NCBI RefSeq assembly: GCF_000378765.1
Contig: NZ_KB905348.1
Span: forward strand, 1 to 50,594
DNA: 50,594 nucleotides
Direction: 5' to 3'
Source of the DNA: Psychroflexus tropicus DSM 15496
GTDB lineage: Bacteria > Bacteroidota > Bacteroidia > Flavobacteriales > Flavobacteriaceae
Shown here: in pieces, positions 18,154 to 27,730 of the stretch
How positions within the stretch are numbered: position 1 is the first letter of the stretch
Layout: each line of letters starts with the position of its first letter
Program-made: the position numbers and the translations under genes
The notes under the pieces: generated by a model
Database searches by the model: none
Told to the model about the DNA's origin: nothing
The model's input: the letters and a program-made list of their open reading frames with translations, nothing else

Positions 18154-18279
18154 TAATTTTGATCTTAACTCACAAATAGACTGTGTTTTAATTACTGGAG
18201 TTTGAATTTAGGACTCTTTTCTGGCGGAAAAGTAAAACCAGAACACAGTTTCAATTTATGACTTCTTCACTAATTTTAT

Positions 18280-18318
18280 AAAAAAAAACTGATTGCAACG
18301 AAAGATATCACAATCAGT
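18280..18318 (-). terminator. Rho-independent terminator after tldE
   Basis: Read on the minus strand, ACTGATTG (18318-18311) pairs with CAATCAGT (18295-18288) and a run of eight T follows. The loop is about 15 nt. It sits 20 nt after the tldE stop and separates the TldDE pair from the DUF4159-moxR group, which must then use its own promoter or readthrough. Confidence 0.7.
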
Positions 18319-18337
18319 TATTTAAAGTTGATTCCTT

Positions 18338-19651
18338 TTAGACAGCGTCTGAAAGACTAGTAAATGTAAAGTCTCTAACTTTCATGTAAGGGATTAAATT
18401 TCCGTTAATCCTGACTTGCTCGCCAAGTGCTTCAAGGTTATTGAGCATGATGATTGGACTTTCATTAAATCTAAAGTTTTTCACCGGGTATCTTATCTTT
18501 CCGTTTTCGATGTAAAATGTACCATCACGAGTAAGTCCTGTGTATAACAAAGTCTGTGGATCTACACTCCTGATGTACCATAACCTGGTAATGAGAATGC
18601 CTCTTTTGGTACTTTTGATCAATTCATCTCGAGTAGCATCGCCTCCCTGCATAATAAAATTGGAAGGAAAGGGAACAGGGTCCACTCCTTTTTGATCTGC
18701 CCAATATCTGCTATAAGCTAAGTTTTTGACTACTCCATTCTCAATCCATTTCATTTTTTTGAGCGGCATGCCTTCTCCATTCCAGGTGGAAGTGGGGACA
18801 TCTGGATGTAATGGGTCACTCCATACATTGACGCGCTCATCTACAATTTTTTCTCCCATTTTGGTGCCATCGTCCTTAGACATAAAGCTTCGCCCTTCAT
18901 CTGCCGTCCGTGCATTAAAGGCACCAGACATATTACGCAGTAAATCTACAGAGGCCGCAGGCTCTAAAATCACAGTATACTTACCTGGCTCAATTGCTCT
19001 TGCTTCCTTAGACATGACTGCTTTATCAATAGCGACTTTTGCAGCTTCTTCGGGGTTAAATTTATTGACGTCATTATAGTCACGAGTAACCCATCCAGAA
19101 CCTGTGCCGTCATTAGTTCTCATAGTCACAGTAAAGTCAACATTAGTCGATTTATTGTAAGCAAATAGACCATTGGAATTCATCATAGCACTGAATCCGT
19201 AAGAGTCATCCAGAAATCCTGCAGCAGTCACGTCTTGCTTTGAGGCAGGGTTGATGCTTTTGGCCGCAACTTCTGCTCTAAATTCTGGTTGGATATTTGC
19301 TGTTGCCTCTACAAAACTAACAGATTCATCGTAAGTTTGAGGCCCAAGAGGGGGCATAAACTCTGGGTTTTCTGGAGATAGTTTTGCGAGTTCTTCAGCC
19401 CTTTGCACAACGCTTTTAAGTGATTCATCATCAAATTCATCTATGGTAGCTGTTCCAGATTTTTTTCCAAAACTAGCTTCCACAGCTAAGGTTTGATTCG
19501 AGCGATGACCTGAGGTAGACACGGTATTTCGGGCATAGCGAATGTTTCCACTCTCGCTACCTCCCATATTGATTACACAAGCATCTGCGGTGGAAAAACT
19601 CAATGCCCTTTCCATGATTTGCTTAGCTTCTTCTTTAGTATATATTGCCAT
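18338..19651 (-). CDS. tldE: TldE/PmbA-family protein
   Basis: A 437-residue member of the TldD/PmbA family. It begins directly with the helical YTKEEAKQIMERALSFSTAD domain and contains NIRYARNTVSTSG early on. No HExxxH zinc motif is visible, as expected for the TldE/PmbA half of the pair, whose partner TldD carries the catalytic site. In other bacteria TldD-TldE is a zinc protease that removes leader peptides from modified peptides or degrades unfolded small proteins. It starts 28 nt after the tldD stop and is presumably co-transcribed. It has no export signal, in contrast to its partner. Confidence 0.9.
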   Translation of the reverse strand: MAIYTKEEAKQIMERALSFSTADACVINMGGSESGNIRYARNTVSTSGHRSNQTLAVEASFGKKSGTATIDEFDDESLKSVVQRAEELAKLSPENPEFMPPLGPQTYDESVSFVEATANIQPEFRAEVAAKSINPASKQDVTAAGFLDDSYGFSAMMNSNGLFAYNKSTNVDFTVTMRTNDGTGSGWVTRDYNDVNKFNPEEAAKVAIDKAVMSKEARAIEPGKYTVILEPAASVDLLRNMSGAFNARTADEGRSFMSKDDGTKMGEKIVDERVNVWSDPLHPDVPTSTWNGEGMPLKKMKWIENGVVKNLAYSRYWADQKGVDPVPFPSNFIMQGGDATRDELIKSTKRGILITRLWYIRSVDPQTLLYTGLTRDGTFYIENGKIRYPVKNFRFNESPIIMLNNLEALGEQVRINGNLIPYMKVRDFTFTSLSDAV

Positions 19652-19679
19652 TTTTAAATGCTTTTAAAGTAAATTTTGA

Positions 19680-21320
19680 TTAAACACTTCTGCCGGTATT
19701 GATCACATTCACACCGTTAAACCTGGATGTAGAACTTCCGTGAGACACAGCACTGACTTGAGAAGGCTGTCCTTTGCCGTCGAAGAATGAACCGAACATT
19801 CTATAATCATTTTCATCGCAAATTTTGGTACACGAATTCCAGAATTCCTGGGTGTTGGATTGATAAGCGACATCATCTAACATGCCCACAATTTCGCCAT
19901 CTTTAATTTCATAAAACACAGTTCCGCCAAATTGAAAGTTATAACGTTGCTGATCAATAGAATAAGATCCTCTTCCAGCGATATAAATTCCTTTTTCAAC
20001 ATCTTTAATCATGTCGTTTATAGAATACTTTTCTTTTCCAGGCTCTAAGGATACGTTTGGCATACGCTGAAATTGAACATCATTCCAACTCTGCGCGTAG
20101 CAGCATCCATGGGATTCATTTTGGTTAATCATATGAACCTGATCCCGGATGGCTTGGTAATTGGTCAAAACTCCGTTTCTAACAAGATCCCACTTTTTAG
20201 TTTTGACTCCTTCATCATCGTAACCAACAGCTCCCAAAGAACCTGGTTGGGTTTTATCGGCTACAAGATTTACGATATCACTACCATATTTAAAGTCACC
20301 AGATTTCCATTTATCTAAGGTAGCAAAACTGGTACCCGCATAATTAGCTTCATAGCCTAAGACTCGGTCTAGTTCAAGCGGATGACCCACAGATTCGTGA
20401 ATGGTCAATCCTAAATGATTTGGCTCTAAGACCAGATCATACTTGCCTGGCTGCACAGATTTAGCCGTTAGCATTTCTTTGGCTTGTTTTGCAGCCAAAG
20501 TTGCATCTTCAACGATGTCATAACTATTACGATATAGCCTCAAGCCTGACGGGCCTTCTAGTTTTTCTGATTCTAAACCGTCCATATATTCATAACCCAT
20601 ACCCATAGGGGCGCTCATGGCTTGTCTGCTTTTAAACTTACCAGCACCGCGATCGATAGCAGTAACCCCAAATGTTGGCCAGATCCTATGAATGTCCTGA
20701 TCGATATAAGATCCCTCCGTCGAAGCAAAGTATTTTTGCTCATTGACCATAAATAGGGCAGAATTTACAAAATTAGCGCCATTGTTCATAGCTGCTGCAT
20801 TAGCACTTAGCAGTAAATCCACTTTTTCTGAGACAGGGACATCTTTAAAATCCTTTTTGATTGGAGTTTTCCAGGACACTTCTCCGTGAGATTCAACAGG
20901 AGCAAGTTTAACGGGTTCTTTTTGAATTTTTGAGTTGGCCTTGGCGATTGCAACCGCTTGTTGTGTTGCTTTTTTGATACCGTCTTCGGTAACACTATTG
21001 GTAGAGGCAAATCCCCAGGTACCATCAGCGATTACCCGAATTCCTATACCAAAGGATTCCGTATTGACGACATTTTGTACTTTGTCTTCTCTCGTAAATA
21101 CATACTGGTTGAGGTAACGACCTATTCTTGCATCTGCATACGTAGAGCCAAGAGATCTAGCAGTGTTAAGTGCAACATCAGAAAGCTTTCGCTTTGTGAG
21201 GATATCCATTCCTGGCATCATGAGTTGATCTGCCGAAATGTTATTTCCAATCATCAGGGAGGGCATCATTAAAGCTCCTGCTCCAAGACCACTTAATTGA
21301 ACAAATTTTCTTCTTTTCAT
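19680..21320 (-). CDS. tldD: TldD-family zinc protease with Tat-like signal
   Basis: The 546-residue protein carries the TldD zinc motif HESVGH (about 306-311), followed by PLELDRVLGYEANY, which supplies the catalytic residues. The N-terminus MKRRKFVQLSGLGAGAL has a twin-arginine and a hydrophobic core ending near residue 30, which reads as a Tat export signal. If used, it would place TldD outside the cytoplasm, unlike the cytoplasmic E. coli enzyme. The length exceeds E. coli TldD (about 480 aa) mainly because of this leader. It is paired with tldE downstream. Confidence 0.9.
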   Translation of the reverse strand: MKRRKFVQLSGLGAGALMMPSLMIGNNISADQLMMPGMDILTKRKLSDVALNTARSLGSTYADARIGRYLNQYVFTREDKVQNVVNTESFGIGIRVIADGTWGFASTNSVTEDGIKKATQQAVAIAKANSKIQKEPVKLAPVESHGEVSWKTPIKKDFKDVPVSEKVDLLLSANAAAMNNGANFVNSALFMVNEQKYFASTEGSYIDQDIHRIWPTFGVTAIDRGAGKFKSRQAMSAPMGMGYEYMDGLESEKLEGPSGLRLYRNSYDIVEDATLAAKQAKEMLTAKSVQPGKYDLVLEPNHLGLTIHESVGHPLELDRVLGYEANYAGTSFATLDKWKSGDFKYGSDIVNLVADKTQPGSLGAVGYDDEGVKTKKWDLVRNGVLTNYQAIRDQVHMINQNESHGCCYAQSWNDVQFQRMPNVSLEPGKEKYSINDMIKDVEKGIYIAGRGSYSIDQQRYNFQFGGTVFYEIKDGEIVGMLDDVAYQSNTQEFWNSCTKICDENDYRMFGSFFDGKGQPSQVSAVSHGSSTSRFNGVNVINTGRSV

Positions 21321-21637
21321 AAAAAATCTTGTGTTTTTGTGATTGAATCGTTGTTAACTTTCAAAAAGCAATGAATCACAATGTGCATTTCATGTTTTAT
21401 GAATATTTCATTGTCATTACTCTTAATATGAGCCTAAAATAATGATTATTTTTTTATTATATTAACATATGGATTCAATATTTAAGATATTGATAATTTT
21501 ATGACTCATATTTAATTAGACTAAATGGTTCTTCTTCAAGGTAGTCAGCTTCTGTAAATCTGAGTGTTTTATCTATGGTGACTAAAAACCTTATCAACTG
21601 CTACAGGTATTTCCTAGATAAAATGACTTTTTAAACC
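21321..21637. other. Intergenic region upstream of tldD
   Basis: 317 nt of AT-rich sequence between tldD (leftward) and the 3' end of a small membrane-protein gene. I see no ORF, repeat or strong hairpin. It should hold the tldDE promoter, but no clean TAnnTTTG box was found. Confidence 0.5.
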
Positions 21638-22105
21638 TCAAAGTAATAGAAATATCAAGTCAGCGACCAATACAGCCTGAAGTACAAAGACTAGCGTGTC
21701 CATTCTTTTTTTAAGTTTAAGACTTACTAAAAGGACCAAAATAACAATGAGCGGGAGGATGAATCCAGAAGCTATTCTTAAGGAATAATGGCTGGAGTTT
21801 TTATAAGTGGGAGAGCTGTAATCGTTTATCTCATCAAAAATCAGGGAGGTTGTGAAAGATACATTTTTGTCAATATGAGATATTGCAAACACTTCTGAAA
21901 CCGGAAACTTATGATTAGTTGTTTTAATCGAGTGCACATAATGAAAGTTTCCCCCGGCATTGTAGTAGGTCTGTTTATTCTTATCAATACTAATTATCTC
22001 TTCGGTCAAAGCCTTACCAGGCAAACTAAAATTCATTAAGATTACCAGGGCTAAGGTTATAGTGACCACATAAGAAATTAGCTTCGCTCTTTTTATCTTT
22101 TTCAC
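21638..22105 (-). CDS. Small membrane protein, function unknown
   Basis: A 155-residue protein with an N-terminal helix (about 10-27), a ~75-residue extracytoplasmic region and two C-terminal helices (about 113-128 and 136-154). No motif ties it to a known family. It starts 3 nt after the upstream 70-residue membrane protein stop, so the two form a small operon. Confidence 0.6.
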   Translation of the reverse strand: MKKIKRAKLISYVVTITLALVILMNFSLPGKALTEEIISIDKNKQTYYNAGGNFHYVHSIKTTNHKFPVSEVFAISHIDKNVSFTTSLIFDEINDYSSPTYKNSSHYSLRIASGFILPLIVILVLLVSLKLKKRMDTLVFVLQAVLVADLIFLLL

Positions 22106-22108
22106 TAT

Positions 22109-22321
22109 TTAAAAGTCTTTCTTTTCTCTAAACTTAGGGTCACGGGTAGGCATTTTAATTCTTTTTTTAATCACTATAATTCCTGCTGAAAAAAGCGACA
22201 ACCCTAGTATAATAAGGTTGTTTTCAATATCACTCATAAATATACAGCCGGAAAAAAATACGATAGCCAGAAGTAAGATCATCTCGCCAAAATCTAACAG
22301 AAATCCTGTCTTGTTTTTCAT
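22109..22321 (-). CDS. Small membrane protein, function unknown
   Basis: 70 residues with two hydrophobic helices (about 11-27 and 32-49) and a basic C-terminal tail (KKRIKMPTRDPKFREKKDF). It is the first gene of a two-gene membrane unit. No family is recognised; support comes from clear membrane topology and tight spacing. Confidence 0.55.
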   Translation of the reverse strand: MKNKTGFLLDFGEMILLLAIVFFSGCIFMSDIENNLIILGLSLFSAGIIVIKKRIKMPTRDPKFREKKDF

Positions 22322-22905
22322 GGCATTAATTATTTGAAATAGAAGATATCAATTTTTAATCAGATACCTAAAACACATTATGCTTGCCTTTAAAGTGCTT
22401 ATTTCTTTTTCATATTTTAAGAGACAGCTCTCCCTTAAATTCAAGATTTTACTGTGTTTCACATTCTGCCTTAACCAGGTGTGAAGGTAAACTTAAAATA
22501 AATCATGGATAAAATTTTTCGCTCCAGATTCAAATCGGTATATAATCGATATATCCTGTTTTAATCTTCTTATTATCAGTTTATTAAATTTAAAAACTGT
22601 TAAAATCACAGCATTAAAAAAGATATGGCAATAAAATTCACTTTATATTAACAATAATATAGACTAAAACTTCATATAAAATGCTAAAGAAAATTCTTTA
22701 ATATCATATATAACTGCTAATAAGCAAGTTATGTTTATAATAATTGCTTTTGATTTTAATTTTATTTGTTAAATTATTAGTTAAAATACCATGTGAATCT
22801 TAAATTTATCACAAAATAAGAGTTATGACAGCAAGAATACGATCACCAGTAAAAAAGACACTTTATTTTAAAAAACCAAACCACTTAACCCAAAACTTAT
22901 TAATC
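22322..22905. other. Long AT-rich divergent intergenic region
   Basis: About 580 nt between a leftward membrane gene and the rightward LruC lipoprotein gene. The sequence is very AT-rich, with many short runs of A and T, and no convincing ORF. It should hold the promoters of both directions. I could not identify a clean -7 box or a structured RNA. Confidence 0.5.
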
Positions 22906-24435
22906 ATGAAAAATTTATTAAAAAATTTAAATTACCTGTTTCTAGGCTTTGCCCTAGTGTTTATGTATTCCTGTCAGGATGAAGAAGCAGCACCAGAGGA
23001 ACAAGGAGGAGTTGAATTTATCTTGGCTGGTCATCGTGTTGATGATGTAAAAATGAACGGACTTAATGTTAAGGGTGCTTCAGATGCTAAGGATGGTGAA
23101 GAATGTGACATGGCCCTGGCATCCTATGCTGTGCTAGAGCTTGCTGGTGAAATGTATACCATAGATATGCAAGCCTGGGGCGACAGCTATAAAACTGAAT
23201 TGATTGAACTCGATCCTGGAACTTACCAAGTAACTAGTTTCCAACTGTACGACTCAGACGATAATCCTTTATACGCTACTCCTACAGCCGATAGTGAATT
23301 CGGGCCTTTTGTAAGTCAGCCACTTCCGTTTGATGTCACTGTAGAAAACTACAGCAAATTGGAATACGATATGGAGGTTCTATGTATTGAAGAGTTTACT
23401 CCACCTCAATTCGGATTCATATTCTGGAATGTGGATATCAAGCAAATCAAAAATCTTTGTGTATTCGCTAACTTCTGTGAACCAGACACCGGACATGAAG
23501 TAGCCAGTCTAGAGGCTTTTATTTATCCAAATGAAAATGAAACCAGTGAAGATGATCTTATCTGGACAGGTTCTGCTGATGGTGATTACAACAGTGATGA
23601 TGACGCCAACGAACTACTTTGTTTAAAATTCCCTTACGATCCTAGTATTCCAACTGAAGATCAGTCGTATTTCATAGAGCTTTATGTCAATGGAGTGTTG
23701 TTTGAAGGAACAATGCCTCTGGATCGTGTAGATGAAATCAATGCTGAAGATGGATACTTACACTTAAATGAAGATTGTGATGGAGATTTTGATGTGTTTA
23801 GTAATACCTACAATATCGCGTGGGAAGATCTAAATGACGATGAAGGTCAAAACGATTGTGACTTCAATGACTTAATTATAGAAACAACTACATCAACAGA
23901 TATTAATACGGGTCATTTAAACTTTAGATTTGAGCCAGTTGCAAGAGGTGGAGGCTATAGTCATGCCTTTAAATTCTGGTTACCAGGTACTGGCTATGTG
24001 ATTTCTGGTGACGCTTCAAGTGTTCAGGAAATTTCAGGAAATACCATGGTAGAAGTCTATCCTAACACTAACCAGGCTTTTAGTCCAAATGGAAATTTTG
24101 TCAATACCAAATGTAATGGAACAGTTGGAAGTGGCATCGTTAAAAACGTAGTGATAGAGAGTGCGCCAAATGATTTCGTATTCTATCTCTTAAACCCATT
24201 TGATGCTAACCTGAACGTGAATGGAGGTCCAAATTACGACTTAACCATCGGTAATATGTTTGCTCCTTCTACATTTATCAAAGATGGTGTAGAAATAGAG
24301 AATGGATTGATCACCACCAAAGACTGGAAATGGGTCGTAGATGGTGTGGATATCAGAACAGTTTATGGTAACAATTTTCAAACCAATTTTACGCCAACAG
24401 GAAATACATCAAGTTTGTATGAAAATTGTCCATAA
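22906..24435 (+). CDS. LruC domain-containing lipoprotein
   Basis: The chosen ATG (22906) gives a lipoprotein signal MKNLLKNLNYLFLGFALVFM ending at SCQDEEAAPEE; an upstream ATG at 22825 would add 27 residues that spoil the signal. Residues about 310-400 contain CDFNDLIIETTTSTD and then GHLNFRFEPVARGGGYSHAF, the core of the LruC domain. The protein is acidic, with negative residues directly after the lipid Cys, which in flavobacteria favours surface display. LruC proteins are cell-surface or secreted proteins of unknown role. A strong terminator follows. Confidence 0.85.
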   Translation: MKNLLKNLNYLFLGFALVFMYSCQDEEAAPEEQGGVEFILAGHRVDDVKMNGLNVKGASDAKDGEECDMALASYAVLELAGEMYTIDMQAWGDSYKTELIELDPGTYQVTSFQLYDSDDNPLYATPTADSEFGPFVSQPLPFDVTVENYSKLEYDMEVLCIEEFTPPQFGFIFWNVDIKQIKNLCVFANFCEPDTGHEVASLEAFIYPNENETSEDDLIWTGSADGDYNSDDDANELLCLKFPYDPSIPTEDQSYFIELYVNGVLFEGTMPLDRVDEINAEDGYLHLNEDCDGDFDVFSNTYNIAWEDLNDDEGQNDCDFNDLIIETTTSTDINTGHLNFRFEPVARGGGYSHAFKFWLPGTGYVISGDASSVQEISGNTMVEVYPNTNQAFSPNGNFVNTKCNGTVGSGIVKNVVIESAPNDFVFYLLNPFDANLNVNGGPNYDLTIGNMFAPSTFIKDGVEIENGLITTKDWKWVVDGVDIRTVYGNNFQTNFTPTGNTSSLYENCP

Positions 24436-24500
24436 AAATTAGCCAAATAAACCAACCTAACCTTTGAAGGGACTATTATATAAAAGGTCTCTCAAGATCG

Positions 24501-24533
24501 AAGGCTGCTCTTATGAGCAGCCTTCTTTTTTTT
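24501..24533 (+). terminator. Rho-independent terminator after the LruC gene
   Basis: AAGGCTGCTC (24501-24510) pairs with GAGCAGCCTT, a 10-bp stem with a tiny TTAT-type loop, followed by a T-rich run (24524 onward). It lies about 65 nt after the lipoprotein stop and before the convergent S41 peptidase pseudogene. Confidence 0.9.
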
Positions 24534-24571
24534 ACAAATGACCTATGAACTTTAGTTCCTTAATTTAAAAT

Positions 24572-25540
24572 CTAATCGACTGCACTCTGAATCAAATCTT
24601 CATCAGTTAAATCTTCATCAGGCTCAACTGGAATTCCATATTTGTTTTTGTTTCTATCCGCTAAAAAAGCGTTTGTTAAATTCAATACAGTGCCATCACT
24701 TAGTGTGAATCTCCCATTCGATGTCGATATGCCACAAGTGGGTGAACCAAAACTTCTTGTGTTTTCTCTTCCTATAAAACTGATAGCTATAACTTCTCCA
24801 GAACTGGCGACACCGTCGTCTAATAATACAGCCACTTTTGGATTTTGAGAATTTAGTGTATAAAAATCATTAAGTTGTGTTACAGGATCGTCATTTAAAA
24901 GAGAGGCATCATTTTGATAACCCCATGAATTCTCAATTTCATCTGCATTTATAAAATAGCCAGCAATTCCTTCGCCCAATACAGGACCTACACCCGCTAA
25001 CATAGGCCACATATTACCTCCGCCATTTCCTCTAAGGTCAATGATCCAGCCTTGGGTATTTGAATTATCCTGACTTATGATCTGGTTTTGAATATCCTGT
25101 GCAAATGAAATAGCATCCGAACTATTCGCCGAGCCTGAAAAGGAATTAACTCTCACATATCCAACAGTCTCAGGAGTGGAAACTTCACCAATACTTTGGA
25201 AACCACAACGTATTGAGCCTTCAAATAAGTTAGTTCCATCTGCTCCTCTATAAGAACTATGGTCATCATCAAGCAAACGTAAAGCTCTGCTAATGGCCGG
25301 ATAGGTGTCCTTGATGGTCTGGGCATTTCCAGCCCTTTCAAATACTTGTTGTCTGAAATCGGATCAATCAATTTCATTTTTGTTGATGGAATTCATTTCC
25401 ATCAGGTTTAAAATCTCATTTAAATAATCTTCTGCAGTGTTAGAAATTGTGTCTCGAGAAGTTGTTCCATTAGAGTCATCATCACTACATGAGAATAAAA
25501 TAAAAATGAATAGTAGATAAGAGGTAAGTCTTAATTTCAT
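24572..25540 (-). pseudogene. S41 (tail-specific protease-like) peptidase lipoprotein, interrupted by one TGA
   Basis: From ATG 25540 the frame encodes a lipoprotein signal ending at FSCSDDD, then continues to NEID at which TGA (25366-25364) stops it. The same frame is open again from SDFRQQVFERAGNAQ to the TAG/TAA at 24572. Related S41 proteins have Trp here (DW before the FRQQVF helix), so TGG to TGA explains the break. The remainder holds the S41 core: TQGWIIDLRGNGGGN and the catalytic Ser in DGVASSGEVIAI (about residue 243 of the reconstructed 322). Unless the stop is read through, the lipidated export signal is detached from the catalytic domain. Confidence 0.8.
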
Positions 25541-25676
25541 AATAGTATAGAATTAGTTAGTTCTACTAAAATGCATTTTTTTAAAAATTAAACTATAAGA
25601 GATAAGGCCAGTTTTTAAAATTTCTATAATCTTCTGCTAGTCTTTTTTTGATAATTGTATATTTAAATAAAAAGCG

Positions 25677-26465
25677 ATGCCAGAACTACCTGAAGTCCAC
25701 GGATACAAGACCTACATCGATGCTACATCACTTCATAAACGAATTACTTCGATAGATTGTAGAGATACGCGATTACTAAAGCAGCCTTTAAAAGACTTTG
25801 AAACGCATTTGATCGATCAAACCTTAACATCGACTCATCGTATCGGTAAGTATCTCTTTATAGAAACCAGTGGTGAAAAAGTGCTGGTATTGCATTTTGG
25901 AATGACGGGTAGGCCCAATTACTATAAAGACCCTAATGAACGACCGAAATTTGGTCACCTTGTTCTTAGTTTTGATAATGGGTTCCATTTTGCCTTCGAA
26001 AACAAAAGAAAGTTTGGCTGGTGGAATCTAACGGATTCTATTGAAGAGTTTAAAGCTGAACATCGTCTCAGTGATGATGCTAGAGAACTTAGTCTGGAGG
26101 ATTTTATGCGTTCTATAGAAGGCAGAAAAACAGATATCAAAAAAATAATAATGGATCAAAGTGTCGCCGCAGGTGTAGGCAACTGGATGGCAGACGAAAT
26201 TCTATATCAGGCTAAAATTCATCCATCCAAAAGACTAGAGCAAATGACGAGCATCGAAATAGAGGCAGTGTTTAAGGCGATGAAAAATGTAATCGAAGTC
26301 GCCATCGAAAACGATGCACACTATAGCGACTTCCCAGAACATTTTATGATGCACTTTAGGAAAGAAGGCGCCACGTGTTTTCATACCGGGGCTGAGATTG
26401 AAAAAATTAAAGTAGGAGGAAGGACTACCTATTTCTCTCCAAAATGGCAAGTATTAGGCGATTGA
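25677..26465 (+). CDS. Fpg/Nei-family DNA glycosylase lacking a canonical zinc finger
   Basis: The N-terminus PELPEV is the hallmark of this family: Pro2 and Glu3 form the catalytic pair that excises oxidised bases and cleaves the strand. ILHFGMTG-like and AAGVGNWMADEILY (about residue 162) helix-two-turn-helix segments are present. Near the C-terminus the finger keeps GGRTTYFSP but has lost most zinc ligands: TCFHTG replaces CxxC and SPKW replaces the second CxxC. A zincless finger is known in NEIL1-type relatives, so activity is still plausible. It stands alone with a 5' AT-rich leader. Confidence 0.9.
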   Translation: MPELPEVHGYKTYIDATSLHKRITSIDCRDTRLLKQPLKDFETHLIDQTLTSTHRIGKYLFIETSGEKVLVLHFGMTGRPNYYKDPNERPKFGHLVLSFDNGFHFAFENKRKFGWWNLTDSIEEFKAEHRLSDDARELSLEDFMRSIEGRKTDIKKIIMDQSVAAGVGNWMADEILYQAKIHPSKRLEQMTSIEIEAVFKAMKNVIEVAIENDAHYSDFPEHFMMHFRKEGATCFHTGAEIEKIKVGGRTTYFSPKWQVLGD

Positions 26466-26489
26466 TACATGCAGAATTGGATTCATTAA

Positions 26490-26909
26490 CTAATCCATGA
26501 ACTGTACCTTTTTAGACTGGTCGCCTTTGATCTCAAATTTACATTTAGAGAATTTTGGTCTTGCGAGCGATTTCATGTTGGATGCTCCTACTGGTTCTTG
26601 TGGAAATCCAAAAATATTGGTATCCAACTCTTTGTTTCCATTTAAATCCTGAAAAAAAGAAACCGCATACTCTCCTTCATTGAGTCCTTCAAAATTGAAG
26701 GTAGCCTGATTGTCAAAGGAATTTGAGGTTTGGTTGATTACACTTTCATCAGCATTATCTGGAAAGGTGCTTTCACTTTGATGTAGAGAAATATAAATGG
26801 TCCCTTCTTGTTTTTCTATTCCTTCTATAGTAACTGATAGCTTGGCACCCTGAGCTAAGCAAAATACTGAATACAGCATAATTGCGAGAGTAAATAAAGT
26901 CGTTTTCAT
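26490..26909 (-). CDS. DUF2141 domain secreted protein
   Basis: A 139-residue exported protein. A signal peptide (residues 1-19, ending LAQG) precedes one DUF2141 domain, recognisable by GTIYISLHQSESTF and the YAVSFFQDLNGNKELDTN loop (about residue 82), which resembles a metal-binding DxNxNxxxD pattern. The family has an immunoglobulin-like fold and unknown function. It is a single gene convergent with the glycosylase. Confidence 0.85.
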   Translation of the reverse strand: MKTTLFTLAIMLYSVFCLAQGAKLSVTIEGIEKQEGTIYISLHQSESTFPDNADESVINQTSNSFDNQATFNFEGLNEGEYAVSFFQDLNGNKELDTNIFGFPQEPVGASNMKSLARPKFSKCKFEIKGDQSKKVQFMD

Positions 26910-27046
26910 AAGCTTTTTTCTTTAATTTTTTCTAAGCTACTGATAAAAAAAATTTTAGGGCTTTGTTTATTGATTATTTGTCAATGTGTTAAGTGAATTT
27001 TATCATTCTAAAACGACCAGACCTAACCTGACTCCAGATTTAAATT

Positions 27047-27721
27047 TTAATGGGTTGCTAAATGTTTGACCAGTTCATCAAAATCATCACAAACTAGATC
27101 TGGCTGAGTCGTGTTTAAATATAAAAGCTTCCCTGGCCGACTTATAAATGCTGTTTGCAATCCTGCGTGTTTAGCACCCATTATGTCCCAAGCATGAGCT
27201 GCAATCATCATGGCATTTTTGGGTGAGCAATCTTCTTTTTGTAAAAGGTACTGATAAGGATCTGGATGAGGTTTAAATTTTTTAACCTCTTCAACGCTGT
27301 AAATCTTATCGAATAAAGATTCCAACCCAGAATGTTTCATCTGCATATTTAAGGTCTTTTTACCGCTATTGGAGAGTGCAACCAATTTGAATCCTTCTTT
27401 TTTCAGTAGCTCTAATCCTTTGATAACATCTGAGTGCGGTTGAAGTTTTGTAATAACAGAAAGCGTTGTTTTTATGTCATGCTCTGAAAGCCGTTTAGAA
27501 AATCCCTGAGCAGTCATATGTAATGTGGACGCTCCAATGTCTCCGAAATCTGAATACGTGCCAGTGGTAGTTTCGACCATTGCAAACTGAATCAGTTTTG
27601 AGAACCAAACTTCAAAAGCTGAAGTGGCCCCCAGCAATTTATTTACCTTTTCTTTAAGAGGAGAAAGGTCTAAAAGGGTTTCATTCACATCAAAAACTAA
27701 AAGCTGTGGAGTATTTTTCAT
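27047..27721 (-). CDS. Haloacid dehalogenase type II-like HAD hydrolase
   Basis: Motif I is FDVNETLLDL (about residue 9), with the nucleophilic Asp in the DxNE form typical of type II 2-haloacid dehalogenases. ALSNSGKKTL near residue 115 is motif II, the Lys after EVKKFKPHPDPYQY is motif III, and MIAAHAWDIMGAKHAGLQTA is motif IV. The 224-aa length matches. These proteins hydrolyse short-chain 2-haloacids or related substrates in the cytoplasm. It starts 9 nt after the SDR gene and is co-transcribed. Confidence 0.85.
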   Translation of the reverse strand: MKNTPQLLVFDVNETLLDLSPLKEKVNKLLGATSAFEVWFSKLIQFAMVETTTGTYSDFGDIGASTLHMTAQGFSKRLSEHDIKTTLSVITKLQPHSDVIKGLELLKKEGFKLVALSNSGKKTLNMQMKHSGLESLFDKIYSVEEVKKFKPHPDPYQYLLQKEDCSPKNAMMIAAHAWDIMGAKHAGLQTAFISRPGKLLYLNTTQPDLVCDDFDELVKHLATH

Positions 27722-27730
27722 TGTCGTTGG

